From Lepisosteus oculatus (taxonomy: Eukaryota > Chordata > Actinopteri > Semionotiformes > Lepisosteidae), in contig NC_090698.1 of the NCBI RefSeq assembly GCF_040954835.1, positions 47,130,284 to 47,194,283 of the forward strand: a DNA stretch of 64,000 bases, given 5' to 3'. The translations under genes and the position numbers were made by a program. Of the stretch, positions 47,601-57,485 are shown piece after piece (position 1 is the first letter of the stretch; every line of letters begins with the position of its first letter). The notes under the pieces were generated by a model. It saw only the letters and a program-made list of their open reading frames with translations. It was not told the origin of the DNA and ran no database searches.

Positions 47601-48820
47601 AGAGAATACATTTTCTTGTAGCTGTGATTGACGTTTTTTACATTTTAAAATGAAGTTAGTAGAAAAAATAGCAAAGGTTTAATAGAGGAAACCATAGAGA
47701 AAACAGTGTTGATAATTATATAATTATACTTACGTTTGTTTTATAGAAAGGTTTGCCAGCCCTTCCTGCAGAGTCCCAATCCAGTTATCCAGAAAATCCA
47801 ATATTACAGATTCTGTTTTTAAAAATTGGTGACATCTGTAAGTTCTGATGAATCAAGCTAGTACAGTAAACCTTTGCTTAAACGGACTATAGATTAAACC
47901 AACAATATCTGTTTAAAGAGGATTTTGTCTAAAATCAGAAATGCTTGGCTATTCCTACAATAAAGATGAAATGCAATAAAATAAGTGCTACACAGGTTAG
48001 AAATTCAGGAAAATAAACAATTCCCTATTGGGGTAGGTCATTTGCTTATAATGAGCATTGTTGTTGTATGTATAAAATTCACTAAAGCATCTTATTTATG
48101 GGAAATTAAATAAAGAGGTTGTATATTTATGATAATAAAGGCACAAATATGTTTATTGACTACATTGATTGCGGTTCTTAAAATAAGAAAATGTCATAAA
48201 ATAAAAAATCATTCTTCTCATTCAGTTACATTCTTTGGATGAAACCTCCCTCCCCCTGCTGATCGGTTAGACTGGGAGTTTACTGCAATCTGTTCATATA
48301 TGAGAACTCTGGCTCTTGAGGGCTCATGATTTATAGATTTTAGTCCTAAATGATCTCTAAATTACTTAATATCTCTAAGCATTGATAATAGTGCCCTACA
48401 AAGCCTGGTGGATTTTGGCTCTCCAGAACAATAGTTGTAGGTCCCCGTGTTTCAGTGTCTGGCAACTGTGTGTGCTAAACATGATTACTGTATATCACTC
48501 ATTTACTTCAGGAAGTAAACCCAAGTAACTGCTGGCAGGCAGTTGTCTTGACACCATCAGATAGCCGTGTCTTTTGTAGCTTTGGTCCTATCCTCTGTAT
48601 GAAAACTGTTCTGTGACTGTAGGTGATCAGGGTTGCCTAACCTCTCATGTTGTTTCTTTATCATCAGTTGCAGAAAAATGGCCTTAGGAAGAATGGTTTT
48701 TTAAAAAACGGCCTTCCCCATGACTTTCTCGGAACCTGGAGAAACCACGCTTTCCAACCCACCGCCGAGAACGATGACACGGAAACGAGCAGCAGCGATA
48801 CGTCGGATGACGAAGTTTGA
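38542..48820 (+). CDS. gpbp1: GPBP1 (vasculin), GC-rich promoter-binding protein 1 (9 coding exons)
   Basis: The nine exons 38542-38601, 38856-38979, 40730-40950, 42282-42348, 43157-43338, 45487-45645, 46210-46409, 46863-46965 and 48668-48820 join in frame. They total 1,269 nt, or 422 residues, against ~473 in human vasculin. The N-terminus MAQHDFAPAWLNFPTPPSSK is diagnostic. It is followed by NRRRHNSSDGFES, GRKEKNGWRGRSG, QFGAEDFPSLNPE, VYKGLVPKPS, LTRVRTDKKSEFLKALKQDR, DVLSSSLEAEHRLLKEMGWQ, TCAPLTEDEMREF, and the acidic C-terminus ETSSSDTSDDEV. Vasculin is a nuclear transcription factor binding GC-rich promoters and belongs to the GPBP1/GPBP1L1 family (family knowledge). About 50 residues expected between the V-P-K-P segment and the S-S-S-P-V-D-K segment are absent; junction 43338/45487 is nevertheless in frame. 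The intron at that place carries a hAT element. Confidence 0.96.
38856..38979 (+). CDS. gpbp1: gpbp1 coding exon 2
   Basis: Acceptor TTGTTCTGTAG, donor GGAG/GTATGT. Encodes PSLNCEKLPEASVRLDNRSD then VNRRRHNSSDGFESTNGCPG. The N-R-R-R-H-N-S-S-D-G-F block is strongly conserved in vasculin; the first half is more diverged. Confidence 0.93.
39714..40248 (-). mobile_element. 5S-rRNA-headed SINE (SINE3-type), reverse orientation
   Basis: Read on the minus strand, the 5S-like head begins near 40,248 (GCAGCCACAGCACCCCGCAG, then GAAGCTAAGCAG, then CCCTGGATGGGAGACCTCCT). The body shares blocks with the copy at 16.4 kb, such as the TTTTTAATGACCACAGAGAG segment. An (ATT)n-type tail ends near 39,714. It lies in gpbp1 intron 2. 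The head is closer to true 5S rRNA than in the other copy. Confidence 0.85.
40318..40430 (+). repeat. Dispersed repeat tail (CTGAAGAAG family), second copy
   Basis: CACACCTGAAGAAGAACCC, GAGCTGAAAT, a T-rich run, GTGGAATTAACC, then CCTTTGCAGCTCCCAGCGC. Block order matches 22,698-22,796. Confidence 0.5.
40730..40950 (+). CDS. gpbp1: gpbp1 coding exon 3
   Basis: Acceptor GTCCTGCAG, donor TTT/GTAAGT. Encodes FGRKEKNGWRGRSGAESGGT, a Gly/Arg-rich stretch, then KRDEGDTRKQFGAEDF. It is noticeably richer in G and C than its flanks. Confidence 0.95.
41939..42011 (+). pseudogene. tRNA-Asp (GTC)-like pseudogene
   Basis: The 73-nt segment follows vertebrate tRNA-Asp closely. It has TCCTTGTTACTATAGTAGTG for the acceptor and D arm, TATCCTCACTTGTCGTGTGG for the anticodon arm with anticodon GTC, and GGGGTTTGATTCCC for the T arm. 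Acceptor-stem pairing is broken at several positions, the T loop reads TTTGATT, and there is one extra base in the variable region. It is therefore read as a decayed copy or the relic of a tRNA-derived retroposon. It lies in gpbp1 intron 3, same strand as the gene. Confidence 0.75.
42282..42348 (+). CDS. gpbp1: gpbp1 coding exon 4
   Basis: Acceptor GTGTCTTCCAG, donor GG/GTAAGC. Encodes PSLNPESERELNQNKAVAGG then VW, continuing the conserved E-D-F-P-S-L-N-P-E motif across the splice. Confidence 0.96.
43157..43338 (+). CDS. gpbp1: gpbp1 coding exon 5
   Basis: Acceptor TTCAAAACAG, donor AAAG/GTATTG. Encodes (E)HPPNPKSRTSKMMVIKRIP then KEDQSSAYPATC and NGTGLTVYKGLVPKPSALPV plus K. V-Y-K-G-L-V-P-K-P is diagnostic of vasculin. 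Confidence 0.95.
43390..44203 (+). mobile_element. hAT-type DNA transposon, internally deleted and frameshifted
   Basis: Ends are TGGTGGTGCACAATG on the left and CAGTGCATTCCTA on the right. Subterminal ATCGG/CCGATA repeats occur at both sides (TATCGGAGGCCGATA; ATTATCGGTTATCG). Flanks GTTTGAAC (43,382-43,389) and GTTTCAAT (44,204-44,211) look like a decayed 8-bp target duplication, as hAT elements make. Inside are fragments of a hAT transposase: MKMSGLWNFFTTEL near 43,590, and in another frame QQAFENRRKFAKDG, ISDKIMEFMALDDQPFSIVE and LIEHLEPWYILPSR at 43,800-43,985. The BED zinc finger and most of the catalytic region are missing, and frames are broken. It is non-autonomous and sits in gpbp1 intron 5. 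Confidence 0.85.
45487..45645 (+). CDS. gpbp1: gpbp1 coding exon 6
   Basis: Acceptor TTTTTCTTCAG, donor CAAG/GTATTT. Encodes GSRSSSSSPVDKMSQPRLMK then LTRVRTDKKSEFLKALKQDR and GDVEDLDDRSQCK, with phase 0 at both ends. Confidence 0.95.
46210..46409 (+). CDS. gpbp1: gpbp1 coding exon 7
   Basis: Encodes GNEILHMQNGNNSLRQRDEN then an Asn/Gly-rich stretch and PQADVLSSSLEAEH plus two bases of Arg. The donor ACAG/GTGCTT is at 46,410. The acceptor is taken at AATGAAG, 46,208-46,209, because it keeps phase 0. The pyrimidine tract is interrupted, so the 5' boundary is slightly less certain. Confidence 0.9.
46863..46965 (+). CDS. gpbp1: gpbp1 coding exon 8
   Basis: Acceptor TTCTCCTAG, donor ACAG/GTACAT. 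Encodes LLKEMGWQEENENDETCAPL then TEDEMREFQAISEQ, a highly conserved vasculin C-terminal segment. Confidence 0.97.
48668..48820 (+). CDS. gpbp1: gpbp1 coding exon 9 (terminal)
   Basis: Acceptor TTATCATCAG. Encodes LQKNGLRKNGFLKNGLPHDF then LGTWRNHAFQPTAENDDTE and TSSSDTSDDEV, with the stop TGA at 48,818-48,820. Confidence 0.96.
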   Translation: MQKNGLRKNGFLKNGLPHDFLGTWRNHAFQPTAENDDTETSSSDTSDDEV

Positions 48821-49160
48821 AAGGTGTGGATTGCCACAGTTGCGACTTCACTTTAATCCGTTCTGGAGCGAGCTGCAGCAGTTAGGAAAATAAAAGGACT
48901 CCAGTCTGAGTTTGAGCAAAATAGCTGGCTGAGATGCTAGAGGAGCGTTTTTCTGAAGATACGGCTATCGTTGGGACTCGAAAGAATGTTTGCTTTTTTT
49001 TTTTTGCTTTGTAAATGGCCCCTGTAGAGAGAAGAGAATTTTGGGTTGGATTTCTTGTTGGAATTGCTTTTGTCACTAAAAAAACAAACAAACTTGTCAA
49101 CTGCAATGTGAAAGAATCCATTTTGGAAAGAATCAATAAAATGATTGCAATTTAAAAATT
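48821..49160 (+). terminator. gpbp1: gpbp1 3' UTR and polyadenylation signals
   Basis: AATAAA occurs at 48,889-48,894 and again at 49,135-49,140. A GT-rich run (TGTCTGTTGTTCT) just after the second site makes it the likelier 3' end. The resulting 3' UTR is about 340 bases. Confidence 0.65.
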
Positions 49161-50630
49161 GTCTGTTGTTCTATGGAGCTTTGTGCTTACAAATGTTAAG
49201 ATGTGTGCATTTGGGGGCATCAGAGCAACTTGTAGCTTGTTTTTTATGCCCATCAAACTAAATCTTCAGGTTTGTATTACAATGAAATTGAGTTTCATGG
49301 CAAACTAATTAGAGGGCATATTTCTTTTTTATGTCTCCCTTGGGACAGTTACTTACAGGTATGGCTGAACGAGATATAAAAGGAATTATGATGAGATATA
49401 AGTAGTATAATGTAGGAATATAAACAAATCCAAACTTAAGAACGGAAAATATCCTTTTCTATTAGGAGCTATTTAGAAAAGGTGTGGAAGAACAAGTAAC
49501 AGAAAAGTAAAAATCACATACTGTATGCTGTGTCTGTCAACATTTCGCACAGTAAAACTGGACTCGAATGTATGTAAGGTGAATGTCTTAGAAGTATTGA
49601 AATTGACTGAACCTCCTTTTGAAATGTTAATGAGTTGCTGCAAACTGGTATTTGAACACAATTGTGATGGTTTATTTCATTTAAAAATTATAGTGAGAAA
49701 AAAACTGAGGTTAAGAATCTCAGACTACTGAGGATCGCAGCCTTCTCTTTTTTTGGCTGATCCCAAGTGTATTTTATTCTGTGGTAAAATAATCACTGTT
49801 TTTTTTATTTGAAATGAGGGCAGATTGAACAATAGTAAATACAGAAGCTTTTTCCACTGTGGTCTTAGAAGGTTTTCACTAAAATGGTGAGACCAAGACA
49901 TTTTGGTAAATAGCCATTGAATAAGAATTACTGGGTAATGTAACACTGTGCATCAAAATGTCAAAATGTAAAACGGTGTTTTAAAGACTATAGAAACCAT
50001 TACCCTGAACAAATCTGAAAACTCCCTCTTCCTTTGCAGGGCCATATAGCACGACCAAACCAAGTTTCGTAATTGAGTATCCCAGCAGATACATCGTCGA
50101 CATAATCTGAAAGAAATACCAGGGCTTCTTTTTGATAGAAGCAGTAATCCTCCATAACCTTTTTAATGGTTAGATACAAGGCCAAAAAACATCTTATCTC
50201 TGCTTTTTTGAGCTAGGAAATGTCTGCATTTTTTAACATATTAATGTTAGTCTCCAATGCGTGGGTTCTACGTCTACCCATGCCTTGAGCAATTGTCGGA
50301 AATTTGTGTCAGTGGCTTATGAATAATATTTCTCAAAGAAGAGGGTTTTATTCATAATATCTCAGAATCTTGCTGGTCTGCACAAGTTAAAAACAAGCAC
50401 TGTAGCATAAACCTGAAAAAATGAGTTCCTAGTGCTCAGTCTGTGTATAGTGACATTTTTCTCTTTTGACATTCTAAATAGGAGGTCGGCGGTGTTTGAT
50501 GATTTCTGGGTTTTACTGTTCTTTGGGCTCTGGATCTTTCTATTTCCTAGTTCTGTTGAAAGTGTTACCTTTCCCTTTTGGCAAGGAGTACCACCATGTT
50601 CACTTAAACACACATGGTGCTTGTCAGCTT

Positions 50631-50875
50631 AAGGCAGCATTGTGGCAGTTAGTGCTGCTACTTCACAGCTCCTGGATTCCTGGATTATGTTCTTGACATG
50701 AGGTCCTTCTGTGCGGAGTCGATATCTTATTGTAATATTACAGTATGTCGGTTTTCTCTGAGCGTTCTGGTTTCCCCACGCCTTTTCGAAGACTAGTATT
50801 GCAATACTGGCTAGGTTACTTAGAGTCTGTAATTTGATCCTGGTTTTAATTTGATCCTGGTGCTGTGTGAACTTT
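50631..50875 (+). repeat. SINE-like element (GGCAGCA-head family), decayed
   Basis: AAGGCAGCATTGTGGCAGTT, GTGCTGCTACTTCACAGC, TCTGTGCGGAGTCGATATC and GTTCTGGTTTCCCCACGC follow the block order of the copies at 35 kb. The (TGGA)n tail is missing. Confidence 0.65.
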
Positions 50876-50914
50876 GATTAGAAGCTTAATTCTAATTAAC
50901 AATTATAGAAAACG

Positions 50915-51300
50915 TCCTCACAGGAATGTGAGATGATGCCATTTAGGCCATCTCATGAGTAATTGGTAGTTAGTAGTTAATGGTTCATCCAGCCATTGTT
51001 TTTAAAAGAGGTCAGGATGTTGGCTTCAACAGCTTGGCTGGGTAGCTTGTTTCAGACTCCCATAACCCTCTGGGTGAAGAGGTGCCCTGTTCTTGGTTAT
51101 GAATGCACTTCCACATGGTTTCCACTTGTGTCCTCTGGTTCATGTTTCATTCATCTAATGGTTAACACTGAAACCGCCTGCAGAGCAGTGAGGCTCACAT
51201 CATGCAGCCTACAGGAGCGGAGACGGAAAAACAGATAAGGAATGTTGTCTGTAATTTTCTTGAACCTTTCTTGTACATTTTCTATTGGTTTAACATGAAT
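50915..51300 (+). repeat. Dispersed repeat (TAAGAACATAAG family, body)
   Basis: Contains CATTTAGGCCATCTCATGAG, TAGTTAGTAGTTAATGG, GTCAGGATGTTGGCTTCAAC, GGCTGGGTAGCTTGTTTCAG, ACTCCCATAACCCTCTGGGT and GAAGAGGTGCC. A shorter copy with the same block order is at 55.3 kb. Confidence 0.6.
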
Positions 51301-52559
51301 AGATATAAAACCTAGATGGATATATTGTATATATGTATTGATCTCTTACAAGTGTACAAACCAAAATTATTTTTTCAAATAATATGCACCACTTGGTAAA
51401 GGGATATCAACTGATGAACTTAAAGTCTTGAAGGTGACACCTTGAAGATGAGGATAGTGTTTCACAGTATGTACCTATTGGGTCCTGCAGGACTCAGACC
51501 ACATTTTGTTCAGATAGTTCCTGATGTCAAACGGACAATAACTGTGTTAAACATTTTAAGCAAGACAGCACACAACGCCCACCAAAGAAATGTATTTACA
51601 GTAATTTTACCCATTTGAACGGCGTTCACATTCTTCTGCATTTAACAGATTAATATACACAGGACTACTGCAGGAAAGAAGTTGCCTTTGTGCCTTAAAG
51701 TTTTATAATGATACTAACTGTTCTATGGTTTTTAAGATTTGGTGCAAATGAAGCCCATACGAGGGGTCAAAAGCCTGGTAAGTTGATTGTTTTTAATGTG
51801 CATAAAATAAACTTATAGTTTTAAATTGTTTTTTAATTCTCTGAATTTTGTTCATTCTGTTATATAAATGCTTTTCTATTAGGATTTCTATTAGTATTTT
51901 GGTGGTGGAAAGACTGATTCAAAGATTGTCTTTATCTGATCTTCGTAACTGTCATTACGGCCTGATTCATCTCATTAAATGTGCTTTGATTGTTCTCAGT
52001 ATCACTGTAAAGTAGTTTATTTCCAAGAATAAAATGACAAACTAATACTGGGCAAAGACCAAATTCAGCCAATAATACTGTGCCAGCTGTAATTTGCATT
52101 ACATTTTTTCTTCTCTTGCAACTTAAGTGTATGGAATTTTAACGATTATGATCAGAAAATCTTGTTTTAATTGAAACATTCTATAAAAAGATCAGTCTTG
52201 GTAGTTCTGCCTTCATTTTTGTTTTCATGTGCTCAGAAAACTTTTCACATTCAGTTGGGCTTCTTTAAGCTTGACACTTTAGCCACCAAAACACACATTG
52301 GTTTCCCAAATAGGAAGCAAGGTGGATAATTAGTTTTGGTTTTTAATTATCAAGTGAGGTATATTTCTTTCTTGTAAGCATCTTGCAGAATGCATTGATC
52401 CTGCTTCTCTCAATTAATTTGGAGAGTTGTGAAAATAAAACAGAAAAGAAGCTGAAAGATATTAAAAATCGGCTTTTCAGAATATGATTACCCGATTTGG
52501 TCCTACTGCATGCCCAATATATAAAAAGCACCTGTGAAAAGGAACATGAAATGGCACAG

Positions 52560-52860
52560 TGGTGGACTGTTAATATATAATAAAAACTTTTTTGGCGCAG
52601 TTACCCTACGCAGGACATGAAATTGAAAGTCACAGCCATTAATGTATGGCTACCATAAGCATTAGGACAGTAGAGAATCTGTACATTGGTATGGAAAATT
52701 ATTCCAAATCACAGGTCTCGATGTGTCCATAGTGCATTCATAAGTTGGCAAAGACAAAAGTCCATCATGTCACACACATGTTCAATCAGGGACAAATCTG
52801 GAGAATTCAGGAACTCACTTTGTTCCTGTTGCAACATCTGGTAGAACGTGTGCCATGTTT
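52560..52860 (-). pseudogene. Tc1/mariner transposase fragment (decayed)
   Basis: The minus strand reads QMLQQEQSEFLNSPDLSLIE then HVCDMMDFCLCQLMNALWTH ending at a stop. S-P-D-L-S-x-I-E-H-V is the catalytic-region motif of Tc1-like DDE transposases. No intact ORF, start or terminal inverted repeats were found. Confidence 0.7.
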
Positions 52861-52874
52861 ATGGTGTTCACCTA

Positions 52875-53075
52875 ATTGCTGACACAGTGGTTAGTACTGC
52901 TGCCTCACTATTGTAGGGTTCTGGGTTTGAATTGAATCTCTGGCACCCATCTGCATGGAGTTTGCATGTTCTTTCAATGTGTGTGTGAATTTTTGCTCGG
53001 TGGTTTAGTTTCCTGCTATGTCCTAAAATCTTTAGGTTAAGTGTGATTGCCTATTCTAAACTGCCCAGGTCAAGT
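52875..53075 (+). repeat. SINE-like element (GGCAGCA-head family), decayed
   Basis: CACAGTGGTTAGTACTGCTG plus CCTCAC, GGGTTCTGGGTTTGAATTG, GCATGGAGTTTGCATGTTC, GGTTTAGTTTCCTGCTATGT. The second half of the family is diverged or missing. Confidence 0.7.
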
Positions 53076-53418
53076 ATGAAAATTTTGAATGAAGACTAGA
53101 GTTACCTTAGGTTGGCAGTGTTATGTCTCTCTAGAGATCATTGAAAAAACAACTTCAAATCCTCTTCCTTCCACAGTCCTGTGCATGTTAATGTCTTTTG
53201 ACATTATGATTGACATTGTAACAACTCAGGAATGCATTGATAGTGTGACATACACTTTCTGAAATTTATGCTGGCATGGCATATCTTCTTGAATATTGCA
53301 CACCTAGTTCACATGATCTAGTAAATAAACTCGATATACAAGGATTTTAAGAAGTCATGTTTGAAAACTTTTCTTTGACACCAACTTTCATGTGAAGATT
53401 GTGATTGGTTGTCCTACT

Positions 53419-53744
53419 TCCATCCATTTTGTAGCCGTTTTATCTGGTATAGGGCTGTGGGAGAGCCAGAGCCTTGTTCGCAAGCAACGGGCAGAAGGCA
53501 GGGTACACTTGGATGGAACACCAGTCCATCACAGGATACATACAGACACAGACAGACACACACTCACACCAGGACCGACTTTCTCATAAGCTCATGAATC
53601 TACCAGTATGTCTTTGGACTGTTGGGGGAAACCAGATGACCAGGTGGAAACCTTCAGTATGTGAACTCGGGGAGGTCTGGAATTGAACCCAGGCCCACGG
53701 TGCTCCAAGCTAGCAATGCTAAACAATGTGCCACCATGATGCCC
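53419..53744 (-). repeat. SINE-like element with (TGGA)n tail, reverse orientation
   Basis: Starts CATCCATTTTGTAGCCG (reverse of the TGGATG tail), then CACCAGTCCATCACAGG, TCTTTGGACTGTTGGGGGAA, ATTGAACCCAGGCCC, and ends with the reversed head GTGCCACCATGATGCC. It is the reverse complement of the copies at 34.98-35.82 kb. Confidence 0.8.
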
Positions 53745-55309
53745 AGTATGTAATAATTTATATAGTGAACTTTTTTGTGAATGAGGAGTTTTTTCCTTTT
53801 TTCTGTTTCAAACAGCTGTTCAGAGTATTCTGAAGGGTGACGTTCCTCACTACCTCTAGAGCATTTGGAGCTACACATAACTCAGTAGGATTCAGGCCAA
53901 ACAATCGTGATGGCAAATCACTTATTTTGAATTTTAATCTTGAGAAGCTATTTGATTGAATACTGTGCTCCTGTTTATTTTGGGCAGTTGAAACTATTAC
54001 AAGCATTTTACCATTTGGCATCACTGGAATTAGGAGTGTCTCAATATGCTGCGGCATTTAACTTCCTTCAGTCATGTCACTGTTTCAAGTTCCTGAAGTG
54101 TGAAACCATGATAGTGCTGTGCATGATAGTAGACACAATTAACATTTCAGTTTGTGTATACTTTCCATAATGTCTATATGGTCTTGCTTTGGAGTCAGTA
54201 AAATGTTTTCCATTTAACATGGTAAACATTTAATGTGGTGAGAACATTAGTGGTGGAATGGAAAGTAATGAATGATTCTATTGACCGCATTTCTCTGAAG
54301 TCCAATGTATCTGTCTTCGGGGGTGAACTCAACGTCATCCTTTTTTGTCCATTGGACAATGTGTTCTACCTGTGTCTGTAGATGGTGAACGGTCACTGTC
54401 ACGGTATATAAACTCAAATTCATTTTCTTCTGTGAAAGTGCTGTTTGCGTCTGTTTATACACCGCTCTTTAAATAAACCATCTTAAAGCTCTTAAGCAGG
54501 CCACTGTTGGCAGCTTGGAGTGTCTACAATGTGCTTAGACAGGTCCATAGATCTGGCACTTTGTCTCTGAATGCCAAGAAACTTTAACACAGGAAAGGAT
54601 TTTAGATTTGCATCTATTCACTGCACGGCGATGGAAATCAGTAAAAGCTTTATCATTTTAAAGAAATCTGATTAAATCATTTAGTTTATTTAGCTTGCTT
54701 TATGGATGCTAACTGATGATCAATAAGTGAAGTTGCATGTTTGTTTAGGGCAAGAAAGAGACAGATTGGGCTCAACATAAAGACAGCTTTAAAACCTTGA
54801 TAGTTTGTAAACATTATTTTATACATGCCTAGTGTGTATCAAATAAAGTTAACTAGGTGTCTACAAAGGGATTTGTTTGAACAGTCAATACTATGTGTGT
54901 TAATTCCTCGAATTGTAAGCAAATCTCTCAAAATGTGTCTTAAAATCACCTCCAATTGGGTTTACATGTGTGTACAGAGAAGTAGCTCTAAAATGGAATG
55001 ACGATTTAATGAGTTCAAACTTCGTTTCATGTCACAGCCACTGAAGCAGTATTTTAAGTAATTTTGAAAAGAAAGTGTTCATAAAGGGAAGAAAAATCAA
55101 TATGACATAATGTTGTCTTAATGAGGATAATATCAAATATTTTGGTTCTATATGTCAATATAAGTTACATCAGTCCAGGTGTTACCCAATTATGTGATTT
55201 TCATCTTGAAAACAGAAGGCTTCTGACACACATACTGTATAACATCCTTTCACAAAGTCAAACAATTAAATTAACTAAATGTCTGGCTTTGTGAGTGGCT
55301 TCTAACACA

Positions 55310-55510
55310 TGCGGTCCAGTCTTTTTATTGTCAAAGTAATGTCCAACAGGTCATTAGTAGTTAGTAGCTACCTGATCCCATCCAGCTATTTCTTGAAAGA
55401 AGCCAGGGTATTGGCATTGACAACATGCCAGGGTGAAATATTTTATAGTCCTACAGCCCTTTGTGTAAAGAAGTATTTCTTGTTTTTTTTTTTTAAATGC
55501 ACCTTTGATG
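55310..55510 (+). repeat. Dispersed repeat (TAAGAACATAAG family, body fragment)
   Basis: CATTAGTAGTTAGTAGCTAC, CCCATCCAGCTATTTCTTGA, AAGAAGCCAGGGTATTGGCA, then CCTACAGCCCTTTGTGTAAA plus GAAGTA. Same block order as 50.9-51.3 kb. Confidence 0.6.
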
Positions 55511-56109
55511 CACCTCAGAAATGCATCAAAATTAAAATGAGTGCAATCATCTTATTTAAGATTATTAATGACATTGTGTGCCCAATATAAAATTGATTTG
55601 CTTATAACTTATACTCATTCATTTGACATGTGAAGTAAACACTTTAAGTAAATAATTTACTTAGAGTGAAGAGTATATGTTATCAACTTCTTCACTTCTG
55701 GAACTATCCTTCTGGAGGACCTGGCAGAAGATGTAGCTCACTCATTTTTGTGTTAATGTTTCAACTAGGACAGCAAGTCTAAGAATACTTGCATCGTAAC
55801 AAGTAAGTGGGATTCAAAAACCAACTTGGTTTAAAATGTGTGAAGTATACAAAAAAGGCTTGTCAGACTACACTGAAGCACAAAAAAGCACAATACTTCG
55901 GTCCAACAGATTTCATCAATAATTTTAAACATGCATGTCAGAAAGTCTGTCTGGAAAGATCCAGAAGAATGAGTCATGAAATTGACCTATGAGAATGAAA
56001 ACATTATGAAGTTTGGTTGGATCTGACTTACTCAAGCATTAGTATAACCGTGGTTGTTTTGATGCTCAGATTCCGGAAAAGTACCCCAGCCCTTGTTTTA
56101 AAACTGGAA

Positions 56110-56760
56110 ACAACTGGTGAAGTCAGGCTGCTCACTGCTGTCTCTTGTTCATAGCCTTGCCCATCTGGTCTCACCAATGTTCTGTTGGGCTCAGGTCAGG
56201 AGAAAATCCTGGCATGACAAGGTTATCTGCATGAAGGTATACCATGGTCAAAATAGTTATGTGTCTCCTTGCATTGTTGCATTTGTAAAAAATCAATTAA
56301 GGTTACCCTCAATTTGCACTAAAGGTGCAATTGGGTTAAACAGTCACCAAATTTCTCATCATGATATCTTAATACACAGATTCCATCTACTTAGCTGAAG
56401 GCAAAACAGCATTCATCTATGAATAAAACACTCCTTCACTTTCTCTGCCTCCAACTCAGATATTCACTTTGGTAGCTTGTCTATCAACGTGTTAACCCCG
56501 AATACCCTCTGAGCATACTGATCATTCTCATGCAGATGGCGTGCTACACTTGTCCTGCTGATGTGAGGGCTACTTCCTGCAGGAATTTCTTGAGCTGTCA
56601 CCACTGCAGCTCTGCAGATGTAGATGGATGAGACAGACCAGTCACGGGCCAGTCAGGGAATCCTTTGCCTTCCTAAACACAGTTGACTCCTCACAGGGTG
56701 ATTTTTCTGATTGTTGTCAAATGTCAGGAATGTTGTCAAACATTCCTTAGGGACCATGGT
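56110..56760 (-). pseudogene. Tc1/mariner transposase pseudogene
   Basis: Minus-strand fragments in the correct order are TSVARHLHENDQYAQRVFG (N-terminal region), VLFIDECCFAFS and VDGICVLRYHDEKFGDC (the F-x-D-E catalytic segment and following strand), and MPGFSPDLSPTEHW (second catalytic segment). Several stops and frameshifts interrupt it. It is an old inactive copy, more complete than the fragment at 52.6 kb. Confidence 0.75.
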
Positions 56761-57252
56761 CAGTCTAAATAAAGATTTATCAATTCCAGAGTAACATAAC
56801 AACAGGTGTACTGTCTGCTTTCTTAAAGGATAAAGAAAATTAGTCAAACTGAATCAAAACAATCTTCAATACTCAACCAAGGCCATGGCTATGGATTTAG
56901 CTTTTTTGTGTGAATTGAATTTGTATGGTTTTGAGTGGCTATTTATACAGATAATCATAGTCAACTGAATTGGATTGTTTTGACTCAGCTAAAATACCAA
57001 ATCATAAACACCTTTCCTTTTATGAAATCACAAGACATGAGCTCAATATTTTGTAATCTCGGGAAACAATACTATCAACAAACCAATCTAGTCTATATTT
57101 CAAATGTAAATCACTTTATCTGTGTGCCTAATTAGATACTGATGTAAAACTTAACTTTAAGTTTAAATTGTGCATCAGGTTAGTTTGTTGGCTGCAAGAC
57201 TGAGAACTTGTTTATATTTACTAAGATGGACTAAAGTTAATTGAAATAATAC

Positions 57253-57485
57253 TGTTACGCATACGGCCGACAGGCACTGTGTAAGAGCCGGCTTACCAGA
57301 GCGGTGACGTCACCGCCCTTCCCTGTAATAGCAGGACCACAGCCACTGGGCTGTGGAGAGATCTCTCTTTACCTCACTGGGCTGGGTCCCTGTTGAATGA
57401 TGTGGGAGTCCTGGGTTCAAGCTCCTGCTGGTGCGGGGCCGACCTGATGCGGCAAAGGCGCCTGCCTGAACCCCGTAGCGTTACA
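57253..57485. mobile_element. GC-rich LTR-like or MITE-like element with ATAC target duplication
   Basis: The 233-bp segment begins TGTTACGC and ends GCGTTACA. Imperfect inverted ends extend to ~13 bp (TACGG / CCGTA inside). It is flanked on both sides by ATAC (57,249-57,252 and 57,486-57,489). It is strongly GC-rich in AT-rich surroundings. TG...CA ends and a 4-bp duplication fit a solo LTR of a Gypsy-like retroelement; the longer inverted ends would also fit a small DNA transposon. An internal GGGTTCAAGCTCC resembles a Pol III B box. No coding capacity. Confidence 0.65.

Noticed and set aside
53758..54057. 99-codon minus-strand ORF
   Set aside because: No motif or splice context; AT-rich intergenic sequence beside a SINE-like element.
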